Positions 1 through 11,210 of a DNA stretch of 64,000 nt are shown here, piece after piece. The notes below the pieces were generated by a model that saw nothing but the letters and a program-made list of their open reading frames with translations, did no database searches and was not told the origin of the DNA. Where the stretch lies: assembly GCA_022180725.1 (NCBI GenBank), contig BQMO01000004.1, positions 62,001 through 126,000 of the forward strand, given 5' to 3'. The number at the start of each line of letters is the position of its first letter. The stretch's first letter is position 1. This DNA is from Phycisphaerae bacterium. Its GTDB lineage: Bacteria; Planctomycetota; Phycisphaerae; Phycisphaerales; UBA1924. The translations under genes were made by a program, and so were the position numbers.

Positions 1-2
1 GC

Positions 3-1259
3 ATCCCCACGCGCACCGGCGGCACCGTCACCGTCACCCTGCCCGTCTCCAAGAACGAGAACAACAACTCCTTCTCCACCCTCAACCCCGCCTACGCCTC
101 CGATGTCGAGTTCTCGATCTCCCACCCGCTCCTCCGCGGCGCGGGCCGACGCGCCAACACCGCCCAGCTCCGCGTCGCCGGCTACGACCAGCAGGCCAGC
201 GAGAGCCGCACCAAACTCGAAGTCATCCGCCAACTCGCCGCCGTCGACCGCTCCTATTGGCGGCTCTTCCAGGCCCGCCGCGAACTCGAGGTGCGCCAGC
301 AGCAGCACGACCTCGCCGCCGAGCAACTCGCCCGCGCCGAACGACGCCAACGCGCCGGCGCCGTCGCCGAGATCGAGGTCGTCCGCGCCCAGGCCGGCGC
401 CGCCGACCGCCTCGAAGCCATCATCCTCGCCCAGAACGCCGTCCTCCTCCAGCAGCGCGAACTCAAGCGCCTCATCAACCAGCCCGGCCTTGCCCTCGAA
501 TCCCGCACCCTCATCACCCCGACCACGCCCCCCGACCCCGTCGAGTACGCCTTCGACCCCGCCGCCCTCCTCGCCGCCGCCATCGACAACCGCATGGAGA
601 TGCTCGAACTTGAACTCCAACTCGCCGCCGACGCCGTTCGCCTCGAATCCGCCCGCAACGCCGCCCTGCCGCTCCTGACGCTCGACTACACCTACCGCGT
701 GAACGGCCTGGGCGCCTCCATGCAGGACACCTTCCACACTCTCCAGCGCAACAACTTCGCGGATTGGGAACTGGGCCTGTCCGCCGAAATCCCCTTCGGC
801 AACGAGGCCGCCAAGAGCCGCATCCGCCAGGCCATCCTCGCCCGCCTCGCCCGCCTCGCCACCCGCGCCGCCCGCGAACAGGCCATCCGCCAGGAAGTCC
901 TCAACGCCGTCGATTCCCTCGACGCCGGCTGGCAGCGCATCCTCGCCGCCCGCCAGAGCGTCATCCTCAACACCCGCGCCCTCCAGGGCGAGCAGCGCCA
1001 GTTCGAGGTTGGCGCCGCCACCAGCACCGACGTCCTCGACGCCGCCGCCCGCCTCGCCGACGCCCAGTCCGCCGAAGTCCGCGCCCTCACCGATTACCAG
1101 ATCGCCCAGGTCGACCTCGCCTTCGCCACAGGCACGCTCCTGGGCGCGGCGAAAGTCGAGTGGGAACCCGCCCCCATGCCCGGCGTGTCGCGCTGGGGCC
1201 AGGACGACCACGCGGCGGTCGATGCCCCGACTCCCGCACACGACGTCCCTCAGCCCTGA
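3..1259 (+). CDS. TolC-family outer-membrane efflux protein, 5' truncated by the window edge
   Basis: The open frame runs in from the window edge, so the N-terminus and signal peptide are missing; about 418 residues are visible. An early 'HPLLRGAG' segment is the conserved TolC/OEP motif, and it is followed by long alanine- and arginine-rich helices with many E/Q/R heptads (for example 'VRQQQHDLAAEQLARAERRQRAG'-type stretches) typical of the periplasmic alpha-barrel. The repeat layout of two helical halves is visible. Family role: outer-membrane channel of tripartite efflux or type I secretion. The inner-membrane partners presumably lie upstream, outside the window. Third codon positions are strongly C-rich. 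The family is clear; the substrate cannot be inferred. Confidence 0.85.
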   Translation: MPTRTGGTVTVTLPVSKNENNNSFSTLNPAYASDVEFSISHPLLRGAGRRANTAQLRVAGYDQQASESRTKLEVIRQLAAVDRSYWRLFQARRELEVRQQQHDLAAEQLARAERRQRAGAVAEIEVVRAQAGAADRLEAIILAQNAVLLQQRELKRLINQPGLALESRTLITPTTPPDPVEYAFDPAALLAAAIDNRMEMLELELQLAADAVRLESARNAALPLLTLDYTYRVNGLGASMQDTFHTLQRNNFADWELGLSAEIPFGNEAAKSRIRQAILARLARLATRAAREQAIRQEVLNAVDSLDAGWQRILAARQSVILNTRALQGEQRQFEVGAATSTDVLDAAARLADAQSAEVRALTDYQIAQVDLAFATGTLLGAAKVEWEPAPMPGVSRWGQDDHAAVDAPTPAHDVPQP

Positions 1260-1314
1260 TCCGCGGTGGCTGGTGCACGGTTCAACTCCGCCCGGCGCGA
1301 ACCTACCCTCCCCC

Positions 1315-2685
1315 ATGATCCATCCCGACATCCTCGCCGCCGTCGGCAACACCCCCCTGGTCCGCCTCAACAAGGTCGTCGGCCCCGACGACGCCACCGT
1401 CCTCGTCAAGTGCGAGTACATGAACCCCACCGGCTCCATCAAGGACCGCATGGCGGTGCACATCCTGAACGAGTCCCTCAAGCAGGGCCTCATCAAACCC
1501 GGCGCCACGATCGTCGAGAACACGAGCGGCAACACGGGCCAGGGCGTCGCCATGTGGGCCTGCGTGAAGGGCTTCCGCTGCGTCTTCACCATGCCCGACA
1601 AGATGAGCATCGAGAAGGTCAACATGCTCAAGGCCTTCGGGGCCGAGGTCGTCATCACCCCCACCGACGTGCCCGGCGACTCCCCCCAGCACTACGTCGA
1701 AACCGCCAAGCGCATCGCCCGCGAAACGCCCAACGGCTTCTACGTCAACCAGTACCACAACCCGCTCAACATCGACGCCCACGAACTCTCCACCGGCCCC
1801 GAAATCTGGCGCGACAGCGAGGGCAAGATCGACATGTTCGTCGGCGGCACCGGCACCGGCGGCACCGTCTCCGGCGTCGGCCGCTACTTCAAGAAGAACC
1901 ACCCGCACGTCAAAGTCGTCGGCGTCGACCCCATCGGCTCCGTCCACTACCACTACTTCTACACCAAGACCATGCCCACGCCGCACGTCTACAAGGTCGA
2001 AGGCATCGGCGAGGACATCCTCTGCGACGCCATGGACTACAGCGTCGTCGACGAGATGCACCAGGTGAACGACAAGGAGTCCTTCACCATGGCCCGCCGC
2101 CTCGTCCGCGAAGAGGGCCTCTTCTGCGGCGGGTCCAGCGGCTCCAACATCCACGTCGCCGTCAAACTCGCCAAGCAACTCGGCAAGGGCAAGACCATCG
2201 TCTCCGTCCTCCCCGACAGCGGCACCCGCTACATCACCAAGTTCCTCCAGGACTCGTGGATGCGAGACTACGGCTTCCTCGGCTCTGACCGCGACCTGGG
2301 CCTCGTCGAAGACATCCTCGCCGCGCGCCCGCCGCGCCCCGTCATCACGGCTACCGAAATGACCCCCGTCGGCGACATCATCGCCCTCTTCAAGACCCAC
2401 GGCTTCTCGCAGGTCCCCATCGTCGACCCCGCCGGCCACCCCGTCGGTATGGTCCACGAAGTTGATGTCCTCCGCGGCCTGCACGACGCCCGCGTCACCC
2501 TCACCAGCCCCGCCAAGACCATCGCCACCCCGCTCGGCGGCCTCATCTACCCCAAGGCGCGCATCGAGGAACTCTTCCGCATCTTCGAGACCGACCAGGT
2601 CGGCGTCGTCGTCGACAACAACCGCATCGTCGGCATCGTCTCCAAGGTCGACGTTCTCGACTTCATGAGCGGCCGGGGCAAGTAG
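1315..2685 (+). CDS. cbs: Cystathionine beta-synthase (PLP lyase with C-terminal CBS domains)
   Basis: 456 residues from the ATG at 1315; an ORF extending further upstream only overlaps the TolC gene. The fold-type II PLP domain occupies about residues 1-320: 'NPTGSIKDR' carries the PLP lysine K43, 'ENTSGNTGQG' (68-77) is the substrate loop, and 'GGTGTGGTVSGVG' (177-189) binds the cofactor phosphate. Two CBS domains follow at about 340-450. The CBS pair and total length favour cystathionine beta-synthase (serine plus homocysteine to cystathionine) over plain cysteine synthase. It lies 55 bp after the TolC stop on the same strand. The CBS pair could bind an adenosyl ligand such as SAM, but this cannot be seen from sequence. 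Confidence 0.9.
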   Translation: MIHPDILAAVGNTPLVRLNKVVGPDDATVLVKCEYMNPTGSIKDRMAVHILNESLKQGLIKPGATIVENTSGNTGQGVAMWACVKGFRCVFTMPDKMSIEKVNMLKAFGAEVVITPTDVPGDSPQHYVETAKRIARETPNGFYVNQYHNPLNIDAHELSTGPEIWRDSEGKIDMFVGGTGTGGTVSGVGRYFKKNHPHVKVVGVDPIGSVHYHYFYTKTMPTPHVYKVEGIGEDILCDAMDYSVVDEMHQVNDKESFTMARRLVREEGLFCGGSSGSNIHVAVKLAKQLGKGKTIVSVLPDSGTRYITKFLQDSWMRDYGFLGSDRDLGLVEDILAARPPRPVITATEMTPVGDIIALFKTHGFSQVPIVDPAGHPVGMVHEVDVLRGLHDARVTLTSPAKTIATPLGGLIYPKARIEELFRIFETDQVGVVVDNNRIVGIVSKVDVLDFMSGRGK

Positions 2686-2706
2686 CCATGGTCGCCCGTT
2701 TTTTCT

Positions 2707-2761
2707 GTAGCCCGCTTCCTGGGTAGCCCGCTTCCTGGGTAGCCCGGCTCTCCGAGCCGGG
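2707..2761. repeat. Tandem 16-bp repeat followed by a perfect 8-bp hairpin
   Basis: The 16-mer GTAGCCCGCTTCCTGG occurs back to back at 2707-2722 and 2723-2738. A third copy begins at 2739 and turns into a hairpin: CCCGGCTC (2743-2750), loop TCC, GAGCCGGG (2754-2761). It sits between the CBS stop and the start of the M60 protease gene. The hairpin could act as a terminator for cbs, although only a T-run upstream of it (2699-2704) is present and none follows. Confidence 0.6.
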
Positions 2762-2826
2762 CGGCAATGTTCTCTACGCTCGAACGTGATGGCCTCTGGT
2801 CCACCGCAATCCGCAGGAACCCCGCC

Positions 2827-5001
2827 ATGTTCACACTTCTCTCCGTGCTCGCTCCGTTTGTCATCGCGCAGCCCAGCGCCCCGCTCGTCCTTCCCCCCAC
2901 ATCCGTCCACATCGCCGAGAGAGCGACACTCATCGACGGCGTGAAGTCCATCGCCGCGCCCGGCGTGCCGGGCCCGCTCGTGCTCTTCGGCGACGCCGCC
3001 TTCCCCGTCGTCGTCGGCAAGGACGGCAAGGACGTCGCCATGCCCGTCGTCGCCGCGGGCACGCTGGGCCAAGGCCGCGTCGTCGCCTTCGGGCACACCG
3101 GCTATCTCGACGCGGCCGCGCTCAAGGCCGGCGACACCGGCACGTTGATGGACAACGCGCTCCGCTGGGCGGGGCGACGCGAGAAGCCCCGCGTCGGCGT
3201 GCTGCGTGATCGCGCTTGGAGCGAGGCCCTCGCCGCCCGCGGCTTCGACGCGACCTCGATCACTACGCTCGACCGGCTCACCGAGCATGACTCCCTCTGC
3301 CTCAACGCCCATGCGCTCTCCAACGAGCAACGCGACGCCGTCCTCGCCTTTGTCAAGAGTGGTGGGGGGGTGCTCGTCTCCGGCCTCGGCTGGGGCTGGC
3401 TCCAACTCAACCCCGCCAAGTCCATCCGCGAGCACCCCGGCAATATCCTCCTCGCCGACGCGGGCATCGCCTGGGGCGACGGCTCACTCGAGCGCACCGC
3501 CCCCGATGGCTTCGCGGTCGGCGGCGAACTCGCACCAGAACTCCACGCGAACGCCGCGATCGCAAAGCTGGAACAGCCGACGACAGCCCCGCTCACGCAA
3601 GCCGCACACACCCTCACCGCCGCGATCCGCGTGCTTCCTTCCGATCACGCCCTCGTCGCACGCTGCCGTGCATTACTCGACGGCCATGCCGCGCCGATCG
3701 TCCCCACGCAGGGTTCGCCGATCCGCGCCAAGCACGCCGTGGAGCGTGTCCTCATCGCCCTCAGCGTCGAGATGGAAAAACGCACGCCCGCCGCCGAAAT
3801 CCAGCCCAACCCCGCGGCGGATGCCTTCCCCGGCCCCGTCCACGCCGACGCCCCGCGCATCGCCCGCGACATCACGATTGACGCGAGCATCCCCGAATGG
3901 CACTCCACCGGCCTCTACGCCCCGCCCGGCGCGATCATCACCGTCCGTACCGACGCCGACGCCAAAAACTTCCGCGTCCGCCTCGGCTGCCACACCGACC
4001 ACCTCTGGCACCACGACAAGTGGAGCCGCGTCCCCGACATTTCGCGCGAATGGCCGCTCCAACCGGGTGTCACCACCATCGCCAGCGCGTTCGGTGGCCT
4101 CATCTACCTCGATGTGCCCAACAACCAGAAAGGCGAGCGCACGTTCACGATCGAGGGCGCGGTCGAGTCGCCCCGCTTCGTGCGGGGCGTGACGACGCCC
4201 GAGGAGTGGCGGCGCATCCGCGCGGCCCCCGGGCCGTGGGGTGAACTCGAAAGCCGCCGCGTCATCGTCAGCGTGCCCAGCGCGGCGCTGCGGACGCTCG
4301 ATGATCCCGAGGCGCTCATGACCTTCTGGGACGCCATCAGCGACGCCCACGCCACCCTCGGCGGCGTCCCCACCCCCCCCAGCCGCCCGCACCGCTTCGT
4401 CGCCGACATCCAGATCAGCGCCGGCTACATGCACAGCGGCTACCCCATCATGACCCACCTCGACGCCGTCGACGAGATGACCATGCTCGACAAACTCAAG
4501 GCCGGTTCGTGGGGCCTGCTCCACGAACTCGGGCACAATCACCAGGTGGGCGACTGGACGTTTGATGGCACCGGCGAAGTCACCTGCAATCTCTTCGCCC
4601 TCCACGCCATCGACACGATCTGCACCCCGCCCGCGGGCAGCCGAGGGCACCCCGGTGTCAACACGCCCCCGTCCTTTGCCAACCACCTCGCCGCCGGGGC
4701 GCCCTTCGACGCGTGGAAGCGCGACCCCTTCCTCGCCCTGCACATGTACGTCCAACTCGAGCAAGCCTTCGGGTGGGAAACCTACAAGCGCGTCTTCGCC
4801 GAGTACCGCGATCTGCCCCGTGCCGAGCGACCGAAGCACGACGCCGACAAGCGCGACCAATGGATGGTCCGCTTCAGCCGCGCTTGCGGAAAGAACCTCG
4901 GCCCGTTCTTCCAGGCCTGGGGTGTCCCCACCTCCGACGCCGCCCGCGCGTCCATCGCCGATCTCCCCGCGTGGATGCCCGAAAACTGGCCCGCCAAGTA
5001 G
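2827..5001 (+). CDS. Secreted M60/enhancin-type zinc metalloprotease
   Basis: 724 residues from the ATG at 2827, chosen because it begins directly with a signal peptide (MFTLLSVLAPFVIAQ); an upstream in-frame ATG at 2767 would bury it. The zincin motif H566-E567-L-G-H570 is followed by E584 in 'GTGEVTCN', matching the HExxHx(8-28)E gluzincin signature of peptidase family M60, which attacks mucin-type glycoproteins. The N-terminal about 250 residues contain a glutamine-amidotransferase-like or ThuA-like stretch ('GGGVLVSGLGWGW'). It is probably exported to digest host or algal glycoprotein. It ends just before a hairpin shared with the convergent gene at 5112. The M60 assignment rests on the motif and its surroundings. 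Confidence 0.8.
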   Translation: MFTLLSVLAPFVIAQPSAPLVLPPTSVHIAERATLIDGVKSIAAPGVPGPLVLFGDAAFPVVVGKDGKDVAMPVVAAGTLGQGRVVAFGHTGYLDAAALKAGDTGTLMDNALRWAGRREKPRVGVLRDRAWSEALAARGFDATSITTLDRLTEHDSLCLNAHALSNEQRDAVLAFVKSGGGVLVSGLGWGWLQLNPAKSIREHPGNILLADAGIAWGDGSLERTAPDGFAVGGELAPELHANAAIAKLEQPTTAPLTQAAHTLTAAIRVLPSDHALVARCRALLDGHAAPIVPTQGSPIRAKHAVERVLIALSVEMEKRTPAAEIQPNPAADAFPGPVHADAPRIARDITIDASIPEWHSTGLYAPPGAIITVRTDADAKNFRVRLGCHTDHLWHHDKWSRVPDISREWPLQPGVTTIASAFGGLIYLDVPNNQKGERTFTIEGAVESPRFVRGVTTPEEWRRIRAAPGPWGELESRRVIVSVPSAALRTLDDPEALMTFWDAISDAHATLGGVPTPPSRPHRFVADIQISAGYMHSGYPIMTHLDAVDEMTMLDKLKAGSWGLLHELGHNHQVGDWTFDGTGEVTCNLFALHAIDTICTPPAGSRGHPGVNTPPSFANHLAAGAPFDAWKRDPFLALHMYVQLEQAFGWETYKRVFAEYRDLPRAERPKHDADKRDQWMVRFSRACGKNLGPFFQAWGVPTSDAARASIADLPAWMPENWPAK

Positions 5002-5042
5002 CCGCGTTCGCCCGCCCCCATCGCCCGCCTCCGAAAGCAACA

Positions 5043-5062
5043 CCCGCCGATGTCTCGGCGGG
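5043..5062. terminator. Perfect hairpin between convergent genes
   Basis: CCCGCCGA (5043-5050), loop TGTC, TCGGCGGG (5055-5062): an 8-bp G/C stem between the ends of the M60 protease (+) and the secreted protein (-). Either transcript could use it; no clear U-tract follows on either side. Confidence 0.5.
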
Positions 5063-5111
5063 CGATGCCAGATGAAGCGCGGCCCCACTCCGAAGGCCGC
5101 GGCAGGGTCGC

Positions 5112-6548
5112 TCACATCCCCTTGTACACCACGAAGTCGATGAACGAGGAGGTCGCGAACTGGTTGTCACACCCTTCGATACACCGGATGTGCAGCCGGA
5201 CCGATCCGTTGCCAGGCTGACCGGCGATGGCCTGCGGCTTGCCCGCCCGCACCGCGTATGTCCGCTGCGGACTCGAGGGGTTGTCGTAACTCACGCTTGT
5301 GACCACCGTCCAGTTGGAAGGATCGCCCTCGCCCACGACCGTCACCACATACAACCCGCCGCCTTGCGACGTAATCGAGACATTCCCCGAACTGGTCGTG
5401 AACGTCGGGTTGTTCAGCAGCGGCTCAAACGTCCCCCACGCCACCGGCGTCGCCCGGTTCAGCACCGTGCCGATCGTCGCGTACGCGCGCCCCCAGATCT
5501 GCACATCCCCGCCCGAAAACTTCGCCGCCAGCCCATTCCCGTTGTTGTACACCTCCAGCGCGTTGGCCGTGCTCGACGCGTTCCCGATCTCGATCAGCGC
5601 CCCGCGCCCCGTCCCGTTGTTCCGCGCCCACAGCGCCGACCCGCTTCCCACGTTCGTCACCCGCAGCGGCACCCACGAACTGGCGACATTGGTGTTCTCA
5701 AAGTGCGCGGCGTAACCCGCCCGCGCCGTCGCGTATAGCCCCGTCCCCGCGCCATTCTGCTGAATCTCCAGCGTCGTCGAGCCGTTGTTCTGGTTCTCCG
5801 TGCGGAACAGCCCCGCCCGCCCCGACGTCCCCAGGCTGTACCCGAAGAACGCGTTGGCCGTGCCCGACCCCAGCGCCTGCACGCCATACCCCGTCCCCGA
5901 CGCCGTCGCCAGGATGCCGCTCCCCGCGCCGCTCGCCGACGCGTTCACGGCGTGCCCCGTGCCCGTCGTCCGCGTGTACACCCCGTCGCCGGCCCCCGCC
6001 GCGCTCACATCCAGCGCATCCCCGCCCCCGCTCGTCGACGCCACCAGCGCGCTCCCGGAGCTCGCCGCCAGGTTCATCGCGTGCCCCGTCCCCGTGTTGA
6101 TCAGGTTGAACAGCGCCAGCGTGTTGCTCTGCGACTGCGAGTGCGGCAGCGCCAGGCTCACCGCGTACGGCGCGGGCGTCACCTCCTGCCGCGGGAGCAT
6201 CGGCGTGAACGGACCCACGCTCACCCCCTGCCGCGCCCCGATCTGCAGCCACCGCGCCTGCCCGTTCCAGTTGTACCCGAAGTCCACCTTCGTGCTGAAC
6301 TTCCCGTTCGTCACCGGCACGTTCTCGACCACCTGCGAGAACCCCACCTGCGATCCGCCCACCGCCGCGGTGTACAGCGTGAACTGAAGATCAAAGACCC
6401 CGTTGGCCAACTGCCCGTTCTCCTTCAGTTCACCCTGGTAGGTGAACCCGGTCCCGGCGTTGGTCTGGGCATGAGCCGTCCCTGCGGTGACGCCCGCGGC
6501 GGCGGCGAGCAGGGCGGCGGTCAGGACGGCGGTTCGTGTGCGGCGCAT
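5112..6548 (-). CDS. Secreted low-complexity repeat protein, function unknown
   Basis: 478 residues. The start at 6548 is set by an AGGAG Shine-Dalgarno sequence 6 bases upstream and by a signal peptide (MRRTRTAVLTAALLAAAAG...AHAQ). The mature N-terminus 'GFTYQGELKENGQLANGVFDLQF' resembles a motif that recurs in exported planctomycete proteins. The middle is a tandem array of short G/S/A/T-rich beta units (about 20-25 residues each, 'GTGHAVNASASGAGSG'-like), reminiscent of phage-tail or autotransporter-type beta-helix passengers. It is probably surface-exposed or secreted. Divergent from the ECF sigma gene across a 135-bp gap. No enzymatic motif is visible. Confidence 0.75.
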   Translation of the reverse strand: MRRTRTAVLTAALLAAAAGVTAGTAHAQTNAGTGFTYQGELKENGQLANGVFDLQFTLYTAAVGGSQVGFSQVVENVPVTNGKFSTKVDFGYNWNGQARWLQIGARQGVSVGPFTPMLPRQEVTPAPYAVSLALPHSQSQSNTLALFNLINTGTGHAMNLAASSGSALVASTSGGGDALDVSAAGAGDGVYTRTTGTGHAVNASASGAGSGILATASGTGYGVQALGSGTANAFFGYSLGTSGRAGLFRTENQNNGSTTLEIQQNGAGTGLYATARAGYAAHFENTNVASSWVPLRVTNVGSGSALWARNNGTGRGALIEIGNASSTANALEVYNNGNGLAAKFSGGDVQIWGRAYATIGTVLNRATPVAWGTFEPLLNNPTFTTSSGNVSITSQGGGLYVVTVVGEGDPSNWTVVTSVSYDNPSSPQRTYAVRAGKPQAIAGQPGNGSVRLHIRCIEGCDNQFATSSFIDFVVYKGM

Positions 6549-6683
6549 AGCGTGCTCCTGTGTGTGCCAACCCCGCCTCTCGCCGTAGAATCCCACGGTC
6601 GGGATTCGATCGGCCGCGGCATGCGGTGCGGCATTTCACGTCCGAATTCCCGCCCTGGGTCGTGTCACATTCGGGAGCAGGAA

Positions 6684-7273
6684 ATGAACCCGGCGGCCTC
6701 TCACGACGTCACCCTCCTCCTCCAGAAAGCCGCCGCCGGCGACGCCGACGCCGCCAACGACCTCCTCCCCCTCGTCTACGAAGAACTCCGCGGCATGGCC
6801 CGACGTCAACTCGCCAAGGGCGGCCCCGCCAACACACTCCAGCCCACCGCCCTCGTCCACGAGGCCTACCTCAGCCTTGTCAAGGGCGGCGACCCCGGCT
6901 GGAACGGCCGCGGGCACTTCTTCGGCGCCGCCGCCAACGCCATGCGCCACATCCTCATCGACCAGGCCCGCCGCAAGAAGGCCGTCAAGCACGGCGGGGG
7001 CCGCGCCCGCGAAGAACTCGCCGACGCCGACCTCCCCATCGCGCTCAACGTCCCCGACATGCTCGCCCTCGACGAGGCCCTCCGCGAGCTCGAAGCCGCC
7101 GACGAACGTCAGGGACGCGTCGTCATGCTCCGCTTCTTCGCCGGCCTCTCCGCCGAGGAAACCGCCGAGGCTCTCGGCGTCTCCCTCGCCACCGTCAACC
7201 GCGAGTGGCGCTTCGCACGCTCCTTCCTCCACACGCGTCTCAAGGGTTTCGACCTCGCCGCGGAGGGGCGCTG

Positions 7274-7274
<1 letters not shown>
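6684..7274 (+). CDS. ECF-family RNA polymerase sigma factor (planctomycete/TIGR02999-like class)
   Basis: 196 residues, with the ATG at 6684 preceded by GGGAGCAGGA. Region 2 is 'ELRGMARRQLAKGGPANTLQPTALVHEAYLSL', the signature of the ECF class abundant in Planctomycetes and Acidobacteria ('LQPTALVHEAYLRL'). Region 4 HTH is 'LSAEETAEALGVSLATVNREWRFARSFL'. The stop overlaps the start of the kinase gene (TGATG at 7272-7276), so the two are translationally coupled. In this class no classical anti-sigma factor is usual and the neighbouring kinase is the likely regulator; that is inference from context. Confidence 0.93.
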
Positions 7275-9784
<2,510 letters not shown>

Positions 9785-9785
9785 C

Positions 9786-11111
9786 TCACCCCGCGTACCG
9801 ACGCACGCACACCGTGTTGTTCTGCCCGCCAAACCCGAACGAGTTCGACAGGCACACCTCCACCCCGCCGCGCCCGTTCAGGTCCCGCGCCGCGTTCGGC
9901 ACGTAATCCAGGTCGCACTCCGGGTCAGGCGTATTCAGGTTCATCGTTGCCGGGATCACCCCCGTCCGGATCGCCTGCACGCACGTCATCAACTCCACCG
10001 CCCCCGCCGCCTGGATCAGGTGCCCCAACTGCGCCTTCACGCTGCTGAACGGCACCCGCCCCGCCAGCGGCCCCAGCAGCGTCTTCACCGCGACCGTCTC
10101 GATCCGGTCGTTCTCCTGCGTCCCCGTCCCGTGCGCCGAGATGTAGTGCACCCGCGGCCTGCCTTCCGCGTCCGGCTCGCGCGGGTCGATCCCCGCCTGC
10201 CGGCACGCCGCCGCCATCGCCGCCACCGCCCCCTTCCCGTCCGCGTGGATGTCCGTGATCCTGTACGCGTCCGCGGACGAGCCGTACCCCGCCACCTCCG
10301 CCAGCACGCCCGCCCCCCGCGCCCGCGCGTGCCCCTCGTCCTCCAGGATCACGATCCCCGCGCCCTCGCCCATCACGAACCCGTCCCGGTCCTTCGAGAA
10401 CGGCCGCGAGGCCCGCCCCGGTTCCTCGCGCCGCGTCGACATGGCTGTCAAGCGAATGAACCCCGTCATCCCCAGCGGGTGGATCATGCTGTGCGCCCCA
10501 CCCGCGATCATCACGTCCGCGTCCCCGCGCCGAATGATCTCCGTCGCCTCTCCGATCGCCTGTGTGCTCGCCGCGCACGCCGTCATGCAGTTGAAACTCG
10601 GCCCGCGCGCCGGCAACGCCGCCGCCAGGTGCGCCAGCGCCGCGCTCGGCTCCTGCTCCATGTCCGTCCGAATGTTCAGCCGTTTCAACCCCTCCCTCGC
10701 CCACGCCGCGTCCGACAGCGTCCGTGTGCCGGCGTCCCACCCCGCCAGGTTGCTCGCCGAGTACGAGTCCAGGTCCATCGACCCTTCCCCGGCGCCCAGG
10801 TACATCCCGACGCGCTCCGCGTCCACGTTCGCTCCCGACAACCCCGCCATGCCCCACGCGCGCCAGGCCGCCGCCAGCGCGAACCGCGTGCTCAGACCCG
10901 CTGTCCCATGACGTTCCGCCATCGGCAGCGTCCGCGCCAGGTCAAACCCCTTCACCTCCGCCGCGAAGTTCGTCGCGAACGTCCCCGCCTCGTACCGCGT
11001 CACCGGGCCCATCGCGTGCTCGCCCGCGATCAGCCGCGCCCAGGTCCCCTCCAGGTCCTCGCCCAGGGGCGTCACCCACCCCATCCCCGTGATAACCACT
11101 CGTCGGTTCAT
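9786..11111 (-). CDS. Beta-ketoacyl-ACP synthase II-like (FabF/KAS II family)
   Basis: 441 residues from the ATG at 11111. The thiolase-fold Cys-His-His triad is complete: C179 in 'MTACAAS', H327 in 'SAHGTGTQEND' and H364 in 'QLGHLIQAAGA'. Family reaction: condensation of malonyl-ACP with an acyl-ACP in fatty-acid elongation. No other fab gene or ACP gene is adjacent, so it may be an accessory FabF for a specialised lipid or polyketide rather than the housekeeping enzyme. Coding-strand third positions are G-rich, in line with other minus-strand genes in this part of the window. Confidence 0.9.
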   Translation of the reverse strand: MNRRVVITGMGWVTPLGEDLEGTWARLIAGEHAMGPVTRYEAGTFATNFAAEVKGFDLARTLPMAERHGTAGLSTRFALAAAWRAWGMAGLSGANVDAERVGMYLGAGEGSMDLDSYSASNLAGWDAGTRTLSDAAWAREGLKRLNIRTDMEQEPSAALAHLAAALPARGPSFNCMTACAASTQAIGEATEIIRRGDADVMIAGGAHSMIHPLGMTGFIRLTAMSTRREEPGRASRPFSKDRDGFVMGEGAGIVILEDEGHARARGAGVLAEVAGYGSSADAYRITDIHADGKGAVAAMAAACRQAGIDPREPDAEGRPRVHYISAHGTGTQENDRIETVAVKTLLGPLAGRVPFSSVKAQLGHLIQAAGAVELMTCVQAIRTGVIPATMNLNTPDPECDLDYVPNAARDLNGRGGVEVCLSNSFGFGGQNNTVCVRRYAG

Positions 11112-11210
11112 GTGTCCCACAGCATACACCTCGCCCCGATCCCTCAATCTGCCCTTATTTTCACGCCTTCACGCGTCCCGGCCTCCCCGCACGCCGACCT
11201 ACCCTTCCCC

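Noticed and set aside
1303-3435. Long minus-strand open frame over CBS and the M60 gene
   Set aside because: Antisense shadow: composition is V/D/G/A-rich with no motif, while the plus strand encodes clear enzymes.
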